Positions 21,214 through 30,481 of a stretch of DNA of 38,844 nucleotides are shown here, in pieces. The position numbers were made by a program, and so were the translations under genes. The stretch covers positions 1-38,844 of the forward strand of contig JAQULF010000008.1 in NCBI GenBank assembly GCA_028718745.1. The letters run 5' to 3'. The first letter of the stretch is position 1; every line of letters starts with the position of its first letter. The notes under the pieces are model-generated. The model saw only the letters and a program-made list of their open reading frames with translations, searched no databases and had not been told where the DNA came from. The stretch comes from Patescibacteria group bacterium. Lineage in GTDB: Bacteria; Patescibacteriota; JACPGU01.

Positions 21214-21255
21214 CTCTAAAAATTACCGATCTAACTATAAAAGGCAATTTTAGAG
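21214..21255 (+). promoter_or_regulatory. Hairpin directly upstream of the ribosome binding site of the giant gene
   Basis: CTCTAAAAATTACC (21214-21227) faces GGCAATTTTAGAG (21243-21255), with about 12 pairs, one bulge and one mismatch. AAAAAGGAG follows 7 nt later. It may protect or tune the mRNA start. Confidence 0.45.
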
Positions 21256-21274
21256 AAATAAAAAGGAGAAAAAA

Positions 21275-24200
21275 ATGCGAAAAAAAATTGATTCATTGTT
21301 TTCGGGGATTTCTTCCAAAACACGACTCGCTGTGATTCTATTATTAGTTGTCGTGATAGTGGCGGTAGGTATTTGGGGATCTCTAAGAAGTAGGGCTCTT
21401 CATGTATTGGAAGTTCCGGGAGTATTTAATCTTTCCGATGACGCCGCGAAAAGTAACAATAAATTGGCAGATGATAATATGGTTGATGTTTTTGCGTATA
21501 ATTCAGCCGGTGAAACATGGAGGACCAATCCAAATGCTGTTTCCGGGTTTCCTGAAAAAGCTGAACTGGTCGCGACTTATGGGGGATTGAGCATTATTGA
21601 TGCCACTACCAATGCTCCATGGAAAATAATTAAATCAACCTCCGCAAATAGCGCGATTCCCGCTACTATAACATCTTCCGGTTTGGCTGTGGGATCTTTT
21701 GGAGGAGTTACAGCTGTGAACGGCAAAATTTATGTCGGAACTTTTTATAATGGTTTGGTAATAATTGATTTGGCAAATGGCAAAATATATAAGGCATCTC
21801 CCGATGGGGGCAATGCCAATGCCAGCACGACAATGGAATATAATGGAACAGTTTCTCAATGGGGAAATGATTTAGGTTGGAAAGCGCCATCAATAGATCC
21901 TGCGACATATGCTATACCGGGCACATCCACCGGTATTATCCGAGATATTACCAGCGTAGTAAAGAATGGTAAAGCTTATATCGCTTTCTCCACTTCAGAA
22001 GGAAAAATCTCAATTATTGAAGATGGTGTAAAAACTTTCCGTAGAACTATTAGCTATACAGGTAGTTTGTGCGCCGATGGAGGCCAACCGGTTCAATATC
22101 TTTTAGGTAAGGTTGCTTTTGGGCTAAATGGTACTCTATATATAGGAAACCTTTATAATAGCGGCGTTTCCATGGTTTGTACTTCCGGCAGCAGTACGCG
22201 CGGCAAACCTTTTGTCATCGCTTATTATGATGCTTTTAATAATATCCCATCTTTTGATCTTAGAAACATTACGGCTGCTAATGGTACAAAATATGCAAAT
22301 CCGATTTTAAACACGGATCCTTTTGAGGATAACACCGGCACAATGGCGGGAGTACTGATACATCCCAATACCGATATGTTGAATGATATCTCGCTTAGTG
22401 GAGGCGAAAATAATGGGAATAATACGGTATTTGTAGCAACTACTTCCGGTGTGGATATATTTCTTGATAGCAATGGACTTGATGTACCTGCTGGACTTTA
22501 TCCAACGGCTGATACACCAGCACATCTAACATCTAATAAACACTGGGGAGCAACGGGAGCCATTGAAGAAAGACTAGCTGAAAATAACGCTCTTTCCGTG
22601 GCAAATAATGACGCTGATAAAATTTGGGTCGGGCAGGCAACCAAGGGTCTTCTAGAAGTTTCTGCGCCGGGAGTACCCACATCCAGAGCAGATTATCTAA
22701 CAACTACCGATATTGGTATCGCAGGGAATGCGGTTAGCTCATTAGCTTTTGGAGCTCATTTGGAATCTTCTGCTATTCCAAATGATGACTACTTGGTGGT
22801 TGGTTCAGCAACCGGTGCCACTCGTTTGGCGCATTATGTTTTAACTCCGGATTCAGAATTAACCTCTTCCATACAATTATCCGATAGCGGTAAATTAGTT
22901 TCCAATAATGTCCGCGATGTATTCTATTATGACACGACTAAAGATAGTAATTCCGGCTGGACGACAGGAAGCGGAAAAAGTTGGTCAACCGCTACTCCGG
23001 TGCGACAATTATCCGCTCCGGATTCATTCAACGAAGGCGGACAATTGAGCACTCCTTGCGGAGGAAGCGTTACAAATCCTTCCGTAATAAAAGTAAATAA
23101 TGACCCGGAAGGTTATGCTTACAGAATGTTTTATGTCCGTCCTTTCTGCGGCCCTTGGTATGGAAAACCAACTATCAATCAAGCTAAAAGTAGAGATGGA
23201 GAAAGCTGGGTTGACCTACCGATTGTACCGACTGGCGGATCATACCAGTATATCAGCATTGATCCGACTATCCCCGCGAACTCCGCCATCAACAATAGTT
23301 ATGTTGACGCGCCGGTAGTAATTCAAGATCCTGAAGGAAGCGGAAAGTTTATGATGTGGTTTAGAGGTGATATTGATAAAATCTATTATTCTGAAACCAC
23401 GGATATCGTAAATAATTCTTGGTCCGCTCCAATTGAGGTGTTAAATGCAGGCAATTTAGCTGCTTTGGGTACCGTAACACAAATAAACGACCCATGGGTT
23501 GAGTTTGATGATATCAACAATCCAAGCAATCCCTACAGAATGTATTTCTCTTATTATAATGGCGTGAATTGGCAGATCGGTAAGATTGACGGGTTTGACC
23601 CAACTTCTATCGGAGGCTGGACTAATTCTTTGGCTGCGCCTTTCCTTTCACCGGGATCATCTTGGGATACAGGTAATGTTATGTCTCCAACTATCGGAAC
23701 TTTGGGAACTCAAAAATATCTATTCTACGCCGGGATAAAAGCGGGCGAAACCGTTTCTCACATCGGTTCTGTTGAAATCTGTAATTTAGATTCCGGTTGT
23801 GGCGGAGTTACCAAAGGACAGATAATCCCGGGTCCAAATAACGCGGCCATTATCAGTCTGCTTACCTCTTCTACTCCGGCCGGTATGACAGGTCCTGCCG
23901 CTTTGGTGGATGCCACCGGATCATCAATGGCGAATTTGAAACTTTGGTATCAAGGAAACACCGGGAAGATCTATGCCGGGGGATCTGATTATGCTAATTT
24001 GATTGGATCAGCTACGGCTTACAATATTAGCAGTGTCGGAGGAACTTTCCCTCAACAGGCTAATTTAGTTTTAACCCCGATGTCTCTGGAAATCATTGAT
24101 GCTAAAACCAATAATCTGTATATGCGTTTCGCTTCCGGTTTGAAAAACGCCTTTCATTTGGATGCGTATGTTAGACCGACATCCGTCTACGCGTTAAATG

Positions 24201-27200
24201 GAGTAATCTATATTGGTCTATCCAGCAGTAATGGCAATATGAATAACAGCGGCTTGATTGCCCTAGATCTTATTAACGACAATGCGACATTCTACCAAGC
24301 ATGGCAAAAAGGAGTATTCCAGAAGAATGGAACGGCTAAAACGATAATGCAAATAATGGCAGACAACCCAAGCGATCTTGATGGTTACGCATTCTCCGGT
24401 TATTTATTGGCAAACGCAGCTGATTCTCTGCTTTTCCATAGAGAAACACCAGCGGCTGCTTACCTAACACGCGATAATACCAATAATGTTCTGGATATTA
24501 ATGGAGCAATTGTTAATGGCGCGCCCTATGTGGCCATCTCTTCATCCAGCTGGATTAGCAACCCCGATGGTTCAGGTACAACCGGCTTCGCGGGAGTATC
24601 AATGATTAAATATGGAAGTAACGGATTGCAGGGTTATGATGCTCGTTATTTACAGGAATCAAATTTAACATGTAATACGGCATTCGGCAGCTGTTGGAGA
24701 AATGCTAAAAAAGTGGCTTTGGATGACGCGGGCAATTTGGTTTTAGGAGAACAAGGTTTGATGTCAACCGATAATACTGTTTATGAAGATTTCCCATTTT
24801 ACATCAATTATGGTCAAGATCCAGCTTGGATTAAAGTAATCAATAACGCGGCTAATGCCGGCGCCGGGTCATGGACTGATATTACTAACGCGCCAAGCTT
24901 GGCAATAGGTAAAGATGATCCAAGCAACCAATCACTTTGGGCAAAACTGAAAGATATGGCGGTTGTGAAGACCGGTTCAGGGCATAGTATTTATGCTGCT
25001 ACTGACAGAGGTGTCTTTGAAGTTAAGGAAGCAAGTAATGCCTTAAGCCAGACTAATCGCTGGTCGCAAAGCAGTTATTCTAACGCAAAACAGATTTTAC
25101 CAACTGATAGTTTTAATGCGGTAGCTTTTGACGGATCAAGAGTTTTTGCCGGATCAGCTACCACCGGTATCGCTGCTTTTGCTCCATCAGCCGCTACGGC
25201 GGGAGATGTTCATAGCTTTAATACGATGAGTATGCCAACGCCATTGCTTTCAAATAATGTTAGGGCGCTTGGATTCGGAACTGCCGGTAATGATAAATTC
25301 GTAGCAGTTGGCACTGACGCGGGAGAAACGATTCTGTCAACCAGAGTCATAGAGGGTGATTCTGACGGTGATGGTATCGCGGATAAATATGATTATTGTC
25401 CATTGGATGCGACAAATTCATGTTCTACAACTCGCAAACAGGCGATAATTTGTAACCCTAATTCTCCTAGTCAGTTAGAAATTCCGGGCAGAACAAAATT
25501 ATCTTACGATTGCGGCAATTCAGCGCTTTCCGGCGCTGCGGTAGAAGCGGTAGTCGGTAATTCAAATTATTATTTGCAAGGTGATATCTATGTGGTTTCT
25601 TCCTACACATTTAGTTCCAGCTCGACACCGATTGGCAATGTTTCAGTAACGATGCATTGGAATGATGTGAATAATGACAATGTTGTTGATGGAACAGGTG
25701 TGGCTGAAAGCAGTTTGAAGATCTATCATAAAGATAATTCCGGAAGCGTTTCCGAAGTTACCCCTGTCAATCTGGATCTTTCAGCAAATACGGCTACCTT
25801 TACCGCAACCAGCTTCTCTGAATTTATTCTAGCGGGTAACACTAACGGATTTATCACGGGAGTAGATGGTTCTGCGGTACAGCCAGACGGCACAGTTATT
25901 CCTAGTCCGATTTCAGCCGTTCCTACCGTTACCGGTGTCGCAGTCGCAAATTCCAATGTTGATTTGTATCTAAAAGCAACCGGAGGACAAGCGGATCAGA
26001 TAGATAAAGTTGCCGGGGAGTCCAATCTATCGTTAACCATTGATTTTAATAGCAACCCACCGGTATTGCCATTTGCCAGAACCGGAATGCAGCTGGGAGG
26101 AATCAACTATATGGATGCAGCCCCAATGTTTGGACCGGATGCAATCGGAGTTATGTGGTGGCTGCCAAGCGCTCAAAACCCAATCCTGTTGCCTAGTACT
26201 ATTGGCATAGAGGATCAAGAGATATTAAATGGTGTTTATGTCTATCTAACAACTATGGATATTCCTGCCGGCGCCATTGGAAACCCTGATCCGATTGTTC
26301 TACATTGGACTATCTATTCATTGCGACCGGAACTATTCAGCCAGATCATCACGATGATGAATCAGCAAGGAATACCAACCAAGGTTGACGCTTTTGCTCT
26401 AGCCTTTACAGCCGATCAGTCTATTCCGGCCTTTGTTCCGGCAACTTTGCCAATAGATAATATGGGAACTCTTCAATACAATAGTGGCAATGGCCAAGTT
26501 GAGTTTAATCCGGCTGGCGCAGCTCCAATCTTGATTGGCTCTACTGCTTCCAATAGCGCTAGTAGCTTTACAGCAAGATTTGGTTTTGACGCCAATAATA
26601 ATCCAATCTCGGACTTGGAAGGCAAGACATTATTTGACCTAGCTCCCGGACCAGACTTCCAGATATTTGTACAAGTTAATGGCCAAAAATCTCCGGAAGT
26701 TAATATTGCGGCAGAAAAACCATCTGCTCCAACAGACAATACTGCACCGATTACGACCTCTTCTATCGCTGGTACCCAGGAAGCAGCTCCATATAATACA
26801 TATTATCAAAATCAAGCAACCGTAACTCTTACCGCTAATGACCCAATCGGCGAAGGCGCAGCTCCTTCCGGAGTCGCAAAAATTGAGTACTCTCTATCCG
26901 GCGCTATGACTTTGGGCTGGACCACCTATACGGCTCCTATCGTGATCAATGCGGCGGGAGAGACGATTGTATCTTACAAAGCGACTGATAATGCCGGAAA
27001 TGTAGAAAATGTGAATACATTAGCAATCAAGATTGATAAAGATTCCGATAATGATGGCGTCTACGATAACTTTGATCTGTGCGCTTTGGTTGCCGGCAAA
27101 GCGGAATTTGACGGATGTCCTGCGGCGATCTCTATCAAAGGCACATTGCATGTACTTTATGTCGGCAATAGTGTCGGATATGCCGGAATTGACGATAAAG

Positions 27201-28165
27201 GCAGACAGAAGAACTCATCTAAGATTGCGATGATTCCGGGACCGGTTGGAGATAGCAGAGGCGAAGTTATAAATTCTGTTACAGCCAGAGTATTCACTTA
27301 CGAAAAGGTTAAAGCCCAATTTGGCAATCCGGAGAATGACTTCGATAAGAATTACGACAAGCATTATAAGACATCTTGCGCGGATATATACAACACTGTT
27401 GTTCCAACAGTAGAAAGAAAAATAAAAACCACTCCGGTAACGCAAGTTCAATTGGATTCTTCTCCGGACTTGATCGGAGTTTCCGCAAAGGGACAATATA
27501 TAATCGCTGAACGAGTGATAATTACCGATCCGATTGACAGCACTTCCAGAACAGCTACGGTCTGCCGCAAGATTAGCAATGCTGATAAATTCAATTTTGA
27601 CTATGATGGCAATAGAACACCTGATCCAGTAGCTCAAGTCAAAACAACCATAATTAAGACTGTCAAAGACAAATGTGTTAAGAATAACCCAAGCAAGATC
27701 TGCGTTCAAACCGATCCGGCCGATGAAGATAATTTTACCGGTTCATTCCTAGCCGTATCTTACCCGCAGAATTCACTCTGGGAAGATGATTTAAATACCT
27801 ATATCTATCCATATGTATTTGAATCCGATGCTGACTGGACGCTGGATGTTTGCGCGCAAGCTCCGACCGGATACCAGATCGTTGGCGTCTATGATGAAAA
27901 TGGAGTCTTGATCACCAGCAACAATTGTGTTCAAACCATAGTTGCCGGCGGAACAAAGATTGCGGCTTTTGAAGCGATGGATGTGGGAAGCCCAAGCGTA
28001 TTTAATATGGGCACTACTCTTAGCTTAAAGCACGCTGGTAAGACGCAAAAGGTTACCAACCAGATTGCCACCAAGAAGAAAGCCAGATCTGAAATGGTTA
28101 AAGACTTGCCAAAGCCTGATAAGGCGGTAACGAATTTCTTAACCAAGAAATCAGCCAAGAAATAG
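21275..28165 (+). CDS. Giant membrane-anchored surface protein (2296 aa)
   Basis: One N-terminal membrane span (about residues 15-36) after a short basic stretch, the rest extracytoplasmic. Residues about 40-520 and 950-1350 hold WD/NHL-like propeller blades (repeated YVGTFYNGLVIIDL, IYIGLSSSNGN types). About 540-880 resembles a five-bladed propeller of GH43/GH32-like proteins (YRMFYVRP, KFMMWFRGDIDKIYYSETTD, YRMYFSYYNG), but catalytic residues were not verified. Two thrombospondin type-3 calcium motifs: DSDGDGIADKYDYCP near 1362 and DSDNDGVYDNFDLC near 1923. An OmpL47-like module (IEYSLSG...YKATDNAGNVE) lies around 1830-1915. The end is basic (KKARSEMVKDLPKPDK). Strong ribosome binding site AAAAAGGAG. 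Probably a stalk or adhesin; exact role unknown. Confidence 0.85.
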   Translation: MRKKIDSLFSGISSKTRLAVILLLVVVIVAVGIWGSLRSRALHVLEVPGVFNLSDDAAKSNNKLADDNMVDVFAYNSAGETWRTNPNAVSGFPEKAELVATYGGLSIIDATTNAPWKIIKSTSANSAIPATITSSGLAVGSFGGVTAVNGKIYVGTFYNGLVIIDLANGKIYKASPDGGNANASTTMEYNGTVSQWGNDLGWKAPSIDPATYAIPGTSTGIIRDITSVVKNGKAYIAFSTSEGKISIIEDGVKTFRRTISYTGSLCADGGQPVQYLLGKVAFGLNGTLYIGNLYNSGVSMVCTSGSSTRGKPFVIAYYDAFNNIPSFDLRNITAANGTKYANPILNTDPFEDNTGTMAGVLIHPNTDMLNDISLSGGENNGNNTVFVATTSGVDIFLDSNGLDVPAGLYPTADTPAHLTSNKHWGATGAIEERLAENNALSVANNDADKIWVGQATKGLLEVSAPGVPTSRADYLTTTDIGIAGNAVSSLAFGAHLESSAIPNDDYLVVGSATGATRLAHYVLTPDSELTSSIQLSDSGKLVSNNVRDVFYYDTTKDSNSGWTTGSGKSWSTATPVRQLSAPDSFNEGGQLSTPCGGSVTNPSVIKVNNDPEGYAYRMFYVRPFCGPWYGKPTINQAKSRDGESWVDLPIVPTGGSYQYISIDPTIPANSAINNSYVDAPVVIQDPEGSGKFMMWFRGDIDKIYYSETTDIVNNSWSAPIEVLNAGNLAALGTVTQINDPWVEFDDINNPSNPYRMYFSYYNGVNWQIGKIDGFDPTSIGGWTNSLAAPFLSPGSSWDTGNVMSPTIGTLGTQKYLFYAGIKAGETVSHIGSVEICNLDSGCGGVTKGQIIPGPNNAAIISLLTSSTPAGMTGPAALVDATGSSMANLKLWYQGNTGKIYAGGSDYANLIGSATAYNISSVGGTFPQQANLVLTPMSLEIIDAKTNNLYMRFASGLKNAFHLDAYVRPTSVYALNGVIYIGLSSSNGNMNNSGLIALDLINDNATFYQAWQKGVFQKNGTAKTIMQIMADNPSDLDGYAFSGYLLANAADSLLFHRETPAAAYLTRDNTNNVLDINGAIVNGAPYVAISSSSWISNPDGSGTTGFAGVSMIKYGSNGLQGYDARYLQESNLTCNTAFGSCWRNAKKVALDDAGNLVLGEQGLMSTDNTVYEDFPFYINYGQDPAWIKVINNAANAGAGSWTDITNAPSLAIGKDDPSNQSLWAKLKDMAVVKTGSGHSIYAATDRGVFEVKEASNALSQTNRWSQSSYSNAKQILPTDSFNAVAFDGSRVFAGSATTGIAAFAPSAATAGDVHSFNTMSMPTPLLSNNVRALGFGTAGNDKFVAVGTDAGETILSTRVIEGDSDGDGIADKYDYCPLDATNSCSTTRKQAIICNPNSPSQLEIPGRTKLSYDCGNSALSGAAVEAVVGNSNYYLQGDIYVVSSYTFSSSSTPIGNVSVTMHWNDVNNDNVVDGTGVAESSLKIYHKDNSGSVSEVTPVNLDLSANTATFTATSFSEFILAGNTNGFITGVDGSAVQPDGTVIPSPISAVPTVTGVAVANSNVDLYLKATGGQADQIDKVAGESNLSLTIDFNSNPPVLPFARTGMQLGGINYMDAAPMFGPDAIGVMWWLPSAQNPILLPSTIGIEDQEILNGVYVYLTTMDIPAGAIGNPDPIVLHWTIYSLRPELFSQIITMMNQQGIPTKVDAFALAFTADQSIPAFVPATLPIDNMGTLQYNSGNGQVEFNPAGAAPILIGSTASNSASSFTARFGFDANNNPISDLEGKTLFDLAPGPDFQIFVQVNGQKSPEVNIAAEKPSAPTDNTAPITTSSIAGTQEAAPYNTYYQNQATVTLTANDPIGEGAAPSGVAKIEYSLSGAMTLGWTTYTAPIVINAAGETIVSYKATDNAGNVENVNTLAIKIDKDSDNDGVYDNFDLCALVAGKAEFDGCPAAISIKGTLHVLYVGNSVGYAGIDDKGRQKNSSKIAMIPGPVGDSRGEVINSVTARVFTYEKVKAQFGNPENDFDKNYDKHYKTSCADIYNTVVPTVERKIKTTPVTQVQLDSSPDLIGVSAKGQYIIAERVIITDPIDSTSRTATVCRKISNADKFNFDYDGNRTPDPVAQVKTTIIKTVKDKCVKNNPSKICVQTDPADEDNFTGSFLAVSYPQNSLWEDDLNTYIYPYVFESDADWTLDVCAQAPTGYQIVGVYDENGVLITSNNCVQTIVAGGTKIAAFEAMDVGSPSVFNMGTTLSLKHAGKTQKVTNQIATKKKARSEMVKDLPKPDKAVTNFLTKKSAKK

Positions 28166-28190
28166 CTATCCCGAATATTTCAGAAAAACC

Positions 28191-28222
28191 AAAACCCCTC
28201 GGTATTTGCCGGGGGGTTTTTG
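28191..28222 (+). terminator. Terminator of the giant gene
   Basis: AAAACCCCTCGG (28191-28202) pairs with CCGGGGGGTTTT (28209-28220), with one T-G pair, a 6-nt loop and a T-run. Confidence 0.92.
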
Positions 28223-28274
28223 ATTGCTTAAATTTTCTTCTTTACTAATGTTATATTAGATGTTATATTAGATA

Positions 28275-28346
28275 AATGAATATATGAATAAAGGATTAAA
28301 TGATTAGAAAATACAGTCCTTTAATCTTTTATTCATTTAATCATTC
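28275..28346. repeat. Mirrored iterated array, period 8
   Basis: AATGAATA, TATGAATA, AAGGATTA, AATGATTA on the left, and the complementary series on the right. It ends 4 nt before the antitoxin ATG and produces a false N-terminal extension (MIRKYSPLIFYSFNHS) in the open frame. Compare 29871-29936, which gives MIRRNNPLIIYSFNHY. Confidence 0.85.
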
Positions 28347-28350
28347 AATT

Positions 28351-28611
28351 ATGAAATCAATAAACATCAATGAACTTCAGTCACAGATTTCTAAAATTAT
28401 AAAATCCGTGGAAAAGGGCGAAGATTTTGAAGTTATCCGCTATTCCAAACCGGTAGCGGTGGTTATCGGTAGTAAAAAATGGGAAAAATTGCAGGTTGAA
28501 CTTAATGAACTAAAAGGCTCATGCAGGAAATGCGTGGATGAGTTTAAAAAAACAAAATCACGAATGATCCCGAATGTTACCCGAATATCCCGAATATCAA
28601 AAAAATATTAG
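28351..28611 (+). CDS. Phd/YefM-type antitoxin, orphan, with repeat-encoded C-terminus
   Basis: An 86-aa protein. Residues 1-50 match the Phd/YefM fold (INELQSQISKIIKSVEKGEDFEVIRYSKPVAVVIGSKKWEKL), the DNA-binding dimer domain of type II antitoxins. The last 15 residues (from about IPNVTRISRIS) are encoded by the left arm of a period-10 array, so the toxin-binding tail has been replaced or extended. No toxin frame (RelE, Doc or PIN) lies on either side; cysteine desulfurase follows 53 nt later. ATG 28351 is chosen because the upstream codons are another array. It may now act only as a repressor, or be a remnant. Confidence 0.8.
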   Translation: MKSININELQSQISKIIKSVEKGEDFEVIRYSKPVAVVIGSKKWEKLQVELNELKGSCRKCVDEFKKTKSRMIPNVTRISRISKKY

Positions 28612-28636
28612 ACCAGCAATTCGGGACATTAGGGAA
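28568..28636. repeat. Mirrored iterated array, period 10, across the antitoxin stop codon
   Basis: TCCCGAATGT, TACCCGAATA, TCCCGAATAT on the left (in the antitoxin frame). After a 20-nt centre, AATTCGGGAC and ATTAGGGA on the right (beyond the stop). Confidence 0.88.
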
Positions 28637-28664
28637 AAAAATTTAGAAATAATTAAATAATAAT

Positions 28665-29873
28665 ATGAATAAAAAGATAGTTAAAAATGAAAGAATATAT
28701 TTCGATAACTCCGCCACCACCCCTATGGATTCTCGCGTTATCTCCGAAATGAAGAATGTAATGGAGAGTGATTTTGGTAATCCATCCTCAATTCATTCCT
28801 ATGGGCGAGAGGCTCGGGGGTTGCTGGACAAATATAGAGAAGTTTGCCGAGATTTTATTGGCGCGGATGAAGTTAATGAAATTATTTTTACCTCCGGAGG
28901 ATCGGAAGCGGATAATCTGGCAATTTTGGGATTGGTTAAAAAAAGTAAAGTTAAAAAACCGCACATCATTACTTCGCTCATAGAACACAAGGCGGTTTTG
29001 GAAACGATTCAAGAATTGGAAAAAAAGGAATTAATCGAAGCCACCTATTTAAAGGTGGACAAATATGGACAAATTGATTTGGAAAATGTTAAAAGGGAAA
29101 TAAGACACAACACTATTTTAATCTCCGTAATGTATGTGAATAACGAAGTCGGGACAATTCAGCCGGTTCGTGAAATTGGAAAATATCTGGAAAAAATAAA
29201 TGAAGGAAGGGTTGGCGGAGGGTTTCCGCGCATTTATCTTCATACCGATGCGGTGCAAGCTTTTCCTTATCTGAAGTGTAATGTGAAACATTTACATATA
29301 GATATGATGTCGGTTTCAGCGCATAAATTTAACGGACCAAAAGGAACCGGTTTTTTATATGTTAAAGAAGGAACTCCTGTTGAAAAAATAATTTATGGCG
29401 GCGCGCAAGAATTTAATTTTCGGGCCGGCACCGAGAATATGTCCGGAATTGCCGGATTAGCCAAGGCCGTTGGAATTTTGGCTAAAGAACAAGATAAAGA
29501 GGTTAAAAAAATAACCGAGTTAAGGGACAAATTGATCAAAGGAGTTTTAAAGATCAAAGGAGCTGATCTAACTGGACATAAAACGGAAAGATCACCGGCT
29601 ATTGCCAGTTTTGTTTTTTCCGGTATAGAAGGCGAGTCTATTCTAATAAATCTGGATTTGGAAGGAATCGCGGTTTCCACCGGCAGCGCTTGTTCGTCAG
29701 GAACACTTTCCCCCAGCCATGTTTTAATGGCGATGGGCTATTCACATGTTGAAGCTCAAGGAAATATTCGGGTTTCTTTGGGGAGATTTAATACGGAGGC
29801 CGAGGTCAAAAGATTTTTAGATGTTTTGCCAGGAATTGTGGAAAGATTGAGAGATTTAAGTCCACTAAGCTAA
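28665..29873 (+). CDS. iscS: Cysteine desulfurase (NifS/IscS family)
   Basis: A 402-aa PLP enzyme that takes sulfur from cysteine and hands it as persulfide to IscU and MnmA, both encoded next. Seen: YFDNSATTPMD near the N-terminus, the TSGGSEADN cofactor region, HTDAVQ, SAHKFNGPKG with PLP lysine K221, RAGTEN, and the sulfur-carrying loop STGSACSSG with C343. Length and motif order are normal for group I desulfurases. No ribosome binding site. Whether NifS or IscS is the better name cannot be settled; the gene order with iscU and mnmA supports a housekeeping role. Its stop codon is the first TAA of a period-8 array. Confidence 0.95.
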   Translation: MNKKIVKNERIYFDNSATTPMDSRVISEMKNVMESDFGNPSSIHSYGREARGLLDKYREVCRDFIGADEVNEIIFTSGGSEADNLAILGLVKKSKVKKPHIITSLIEHKAVLETIQELEKKELIEATYLKVDKYGQIDLENVKREIRHNTILISVMYVNNEVGTIQPVREIGKYLEKINEGRVGGGFPRIYLHTDAVQAFPYLKCNVKHLHIDMMSVSAHKFNGPKGTGFLYVKEGTPVEKIIYGGAQEFNFRAGTENMSGIAGLAKAVGILAKEQDKEVKKITELRDKLIKGVLKIKGADLTGHKTERSPAIASFVFSGIEGESILINLDLEGIAVSTGSACSSGTLSPSHVLMAMGYSHVEAQGNIRVSLGRFNTEAEVKRFLDVLPGIVERLRDLSPLS

Positions 29874-29936
29874 ATGAATAAAGGACTAAATGATTAGAAG
29901 AAATAATCCTTTAATCATATATTCATTTAATCATTA
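29871..29936. repeat. Mirrored iterated array, period 8, starting at a stop codon
   Basis: TAAATGAA, TAAAGGAC, TAAATGAT, TAGAAGAA, then the complementary series ending in TTCATTTAATCATTA. The first TAA terminates the desulfurase. Confidence 0.85.
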
Positions 29937-29967
29937 CAAAACTATTATAAAACTAAAAAAATATTTT

Positions 29968-30360
29968 ATGACTACATCACAATACAATCCCAAGATAATT
30001 GCTCATTTTACCTCTCCTCACAATGTCGGCGAGATTAAAGATGCTGATGGGGTAGGCGAAGTTGGCAATCCGATGTGCGGAGATATGATGAAGCTAACGA
30101 TTAAAGTTGGCCGAAATAAGAAAGACGAAGAGATTATAGAAGATGTTAAATTTAAAACTTATGGCTGCGCGGCGGCTATCGCCACTTCTTCAATGGTTAC
30201 GGATATGGCTATGGGGAAAACTTTAGACGAAGCTCTCAAAATAACTCGTCAAGATGTGGCCGAGGAACTCGGGGGTTTGCCGGAGATAAAGATGCATTGC
30301 AGTAATTTAGCGGCAGATGCATTACGAAAGGCCATTGAGAATTATAGAAGCAAGGGATAA
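29968..30360 (+). CDS. iscU: Iron-sulfur cluster scaffold protein (IscU/NifU N-terminal)
   Basis: A 130-aa scaffold on which Fe-S clusters are assembled with sulfur from the adjacent desulfurase. The three ligand cysteines are present: C37 in GNPMCGD with D39, C67 in YGCAAAIATSS, and C111 in KMHCSNLA. The length equals typical IscU. It lacks the LPPVK chaperone-recognition motif in its usual form: LPEIKMHC is seen instead. ATG 29968 is chosen because the open frame upstream (from 29890) is a period-8 array and an AT-rich spacer. A mirrored array separates it from mnmA. Confidence 0.93.
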   Translation: MTTSQYNPKIIAHFTSPHNVGEIKDADGVGEVGNPMCGDMMKLTIKVGRNKKDEEIIEDVKFKTYGCAAAIATSSMVTDMAMGKTLDEALKITRQDVAEELGGLPEIKMHCSNLAADALRKAIENYRSKG

Positions 30361-30364
30361 TTTT

Positions 30365-30475
30365 GATCTCAAATGTAATATCTCAAATGTCAAAACCATA
30401 TGTTAAATCTGATTATCTTAAGATTTGACATAATAAGATATGGTTTTGAGATTTAACATTTAAGATTTAAGATAG
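30365..30475. repeat. Mirrored iterated array, period 7
   Basis: ATCTCAA, ATGTAAT, ATCTCAA, ATGTCAA, AACCATA on the left. On the right, words such as GATTTAA, CATTTAA, GTTTTGA that are their complements, in unbroken 7-nt register through a centre at 30420. It fills the whole gap between iscU and mnmA. Confidence 0.88.
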
Positions 30476-30481
30476 AAAAAT

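Noticed and set aside
28300-28350. Upstream start for the antitoxin
   Set aside because: The extension is a translated period-8 array; the Phd fold begins at 28351.
28351-28664. Complete toxin-antitoxin module
   Set aside because: No toxin frame on either side of the antitoxin.
29890-29967. Upstream start for iscU
   Set aside because: Period-8 array plus AT-rich spacer; normal IscU length is obtained from 29968.
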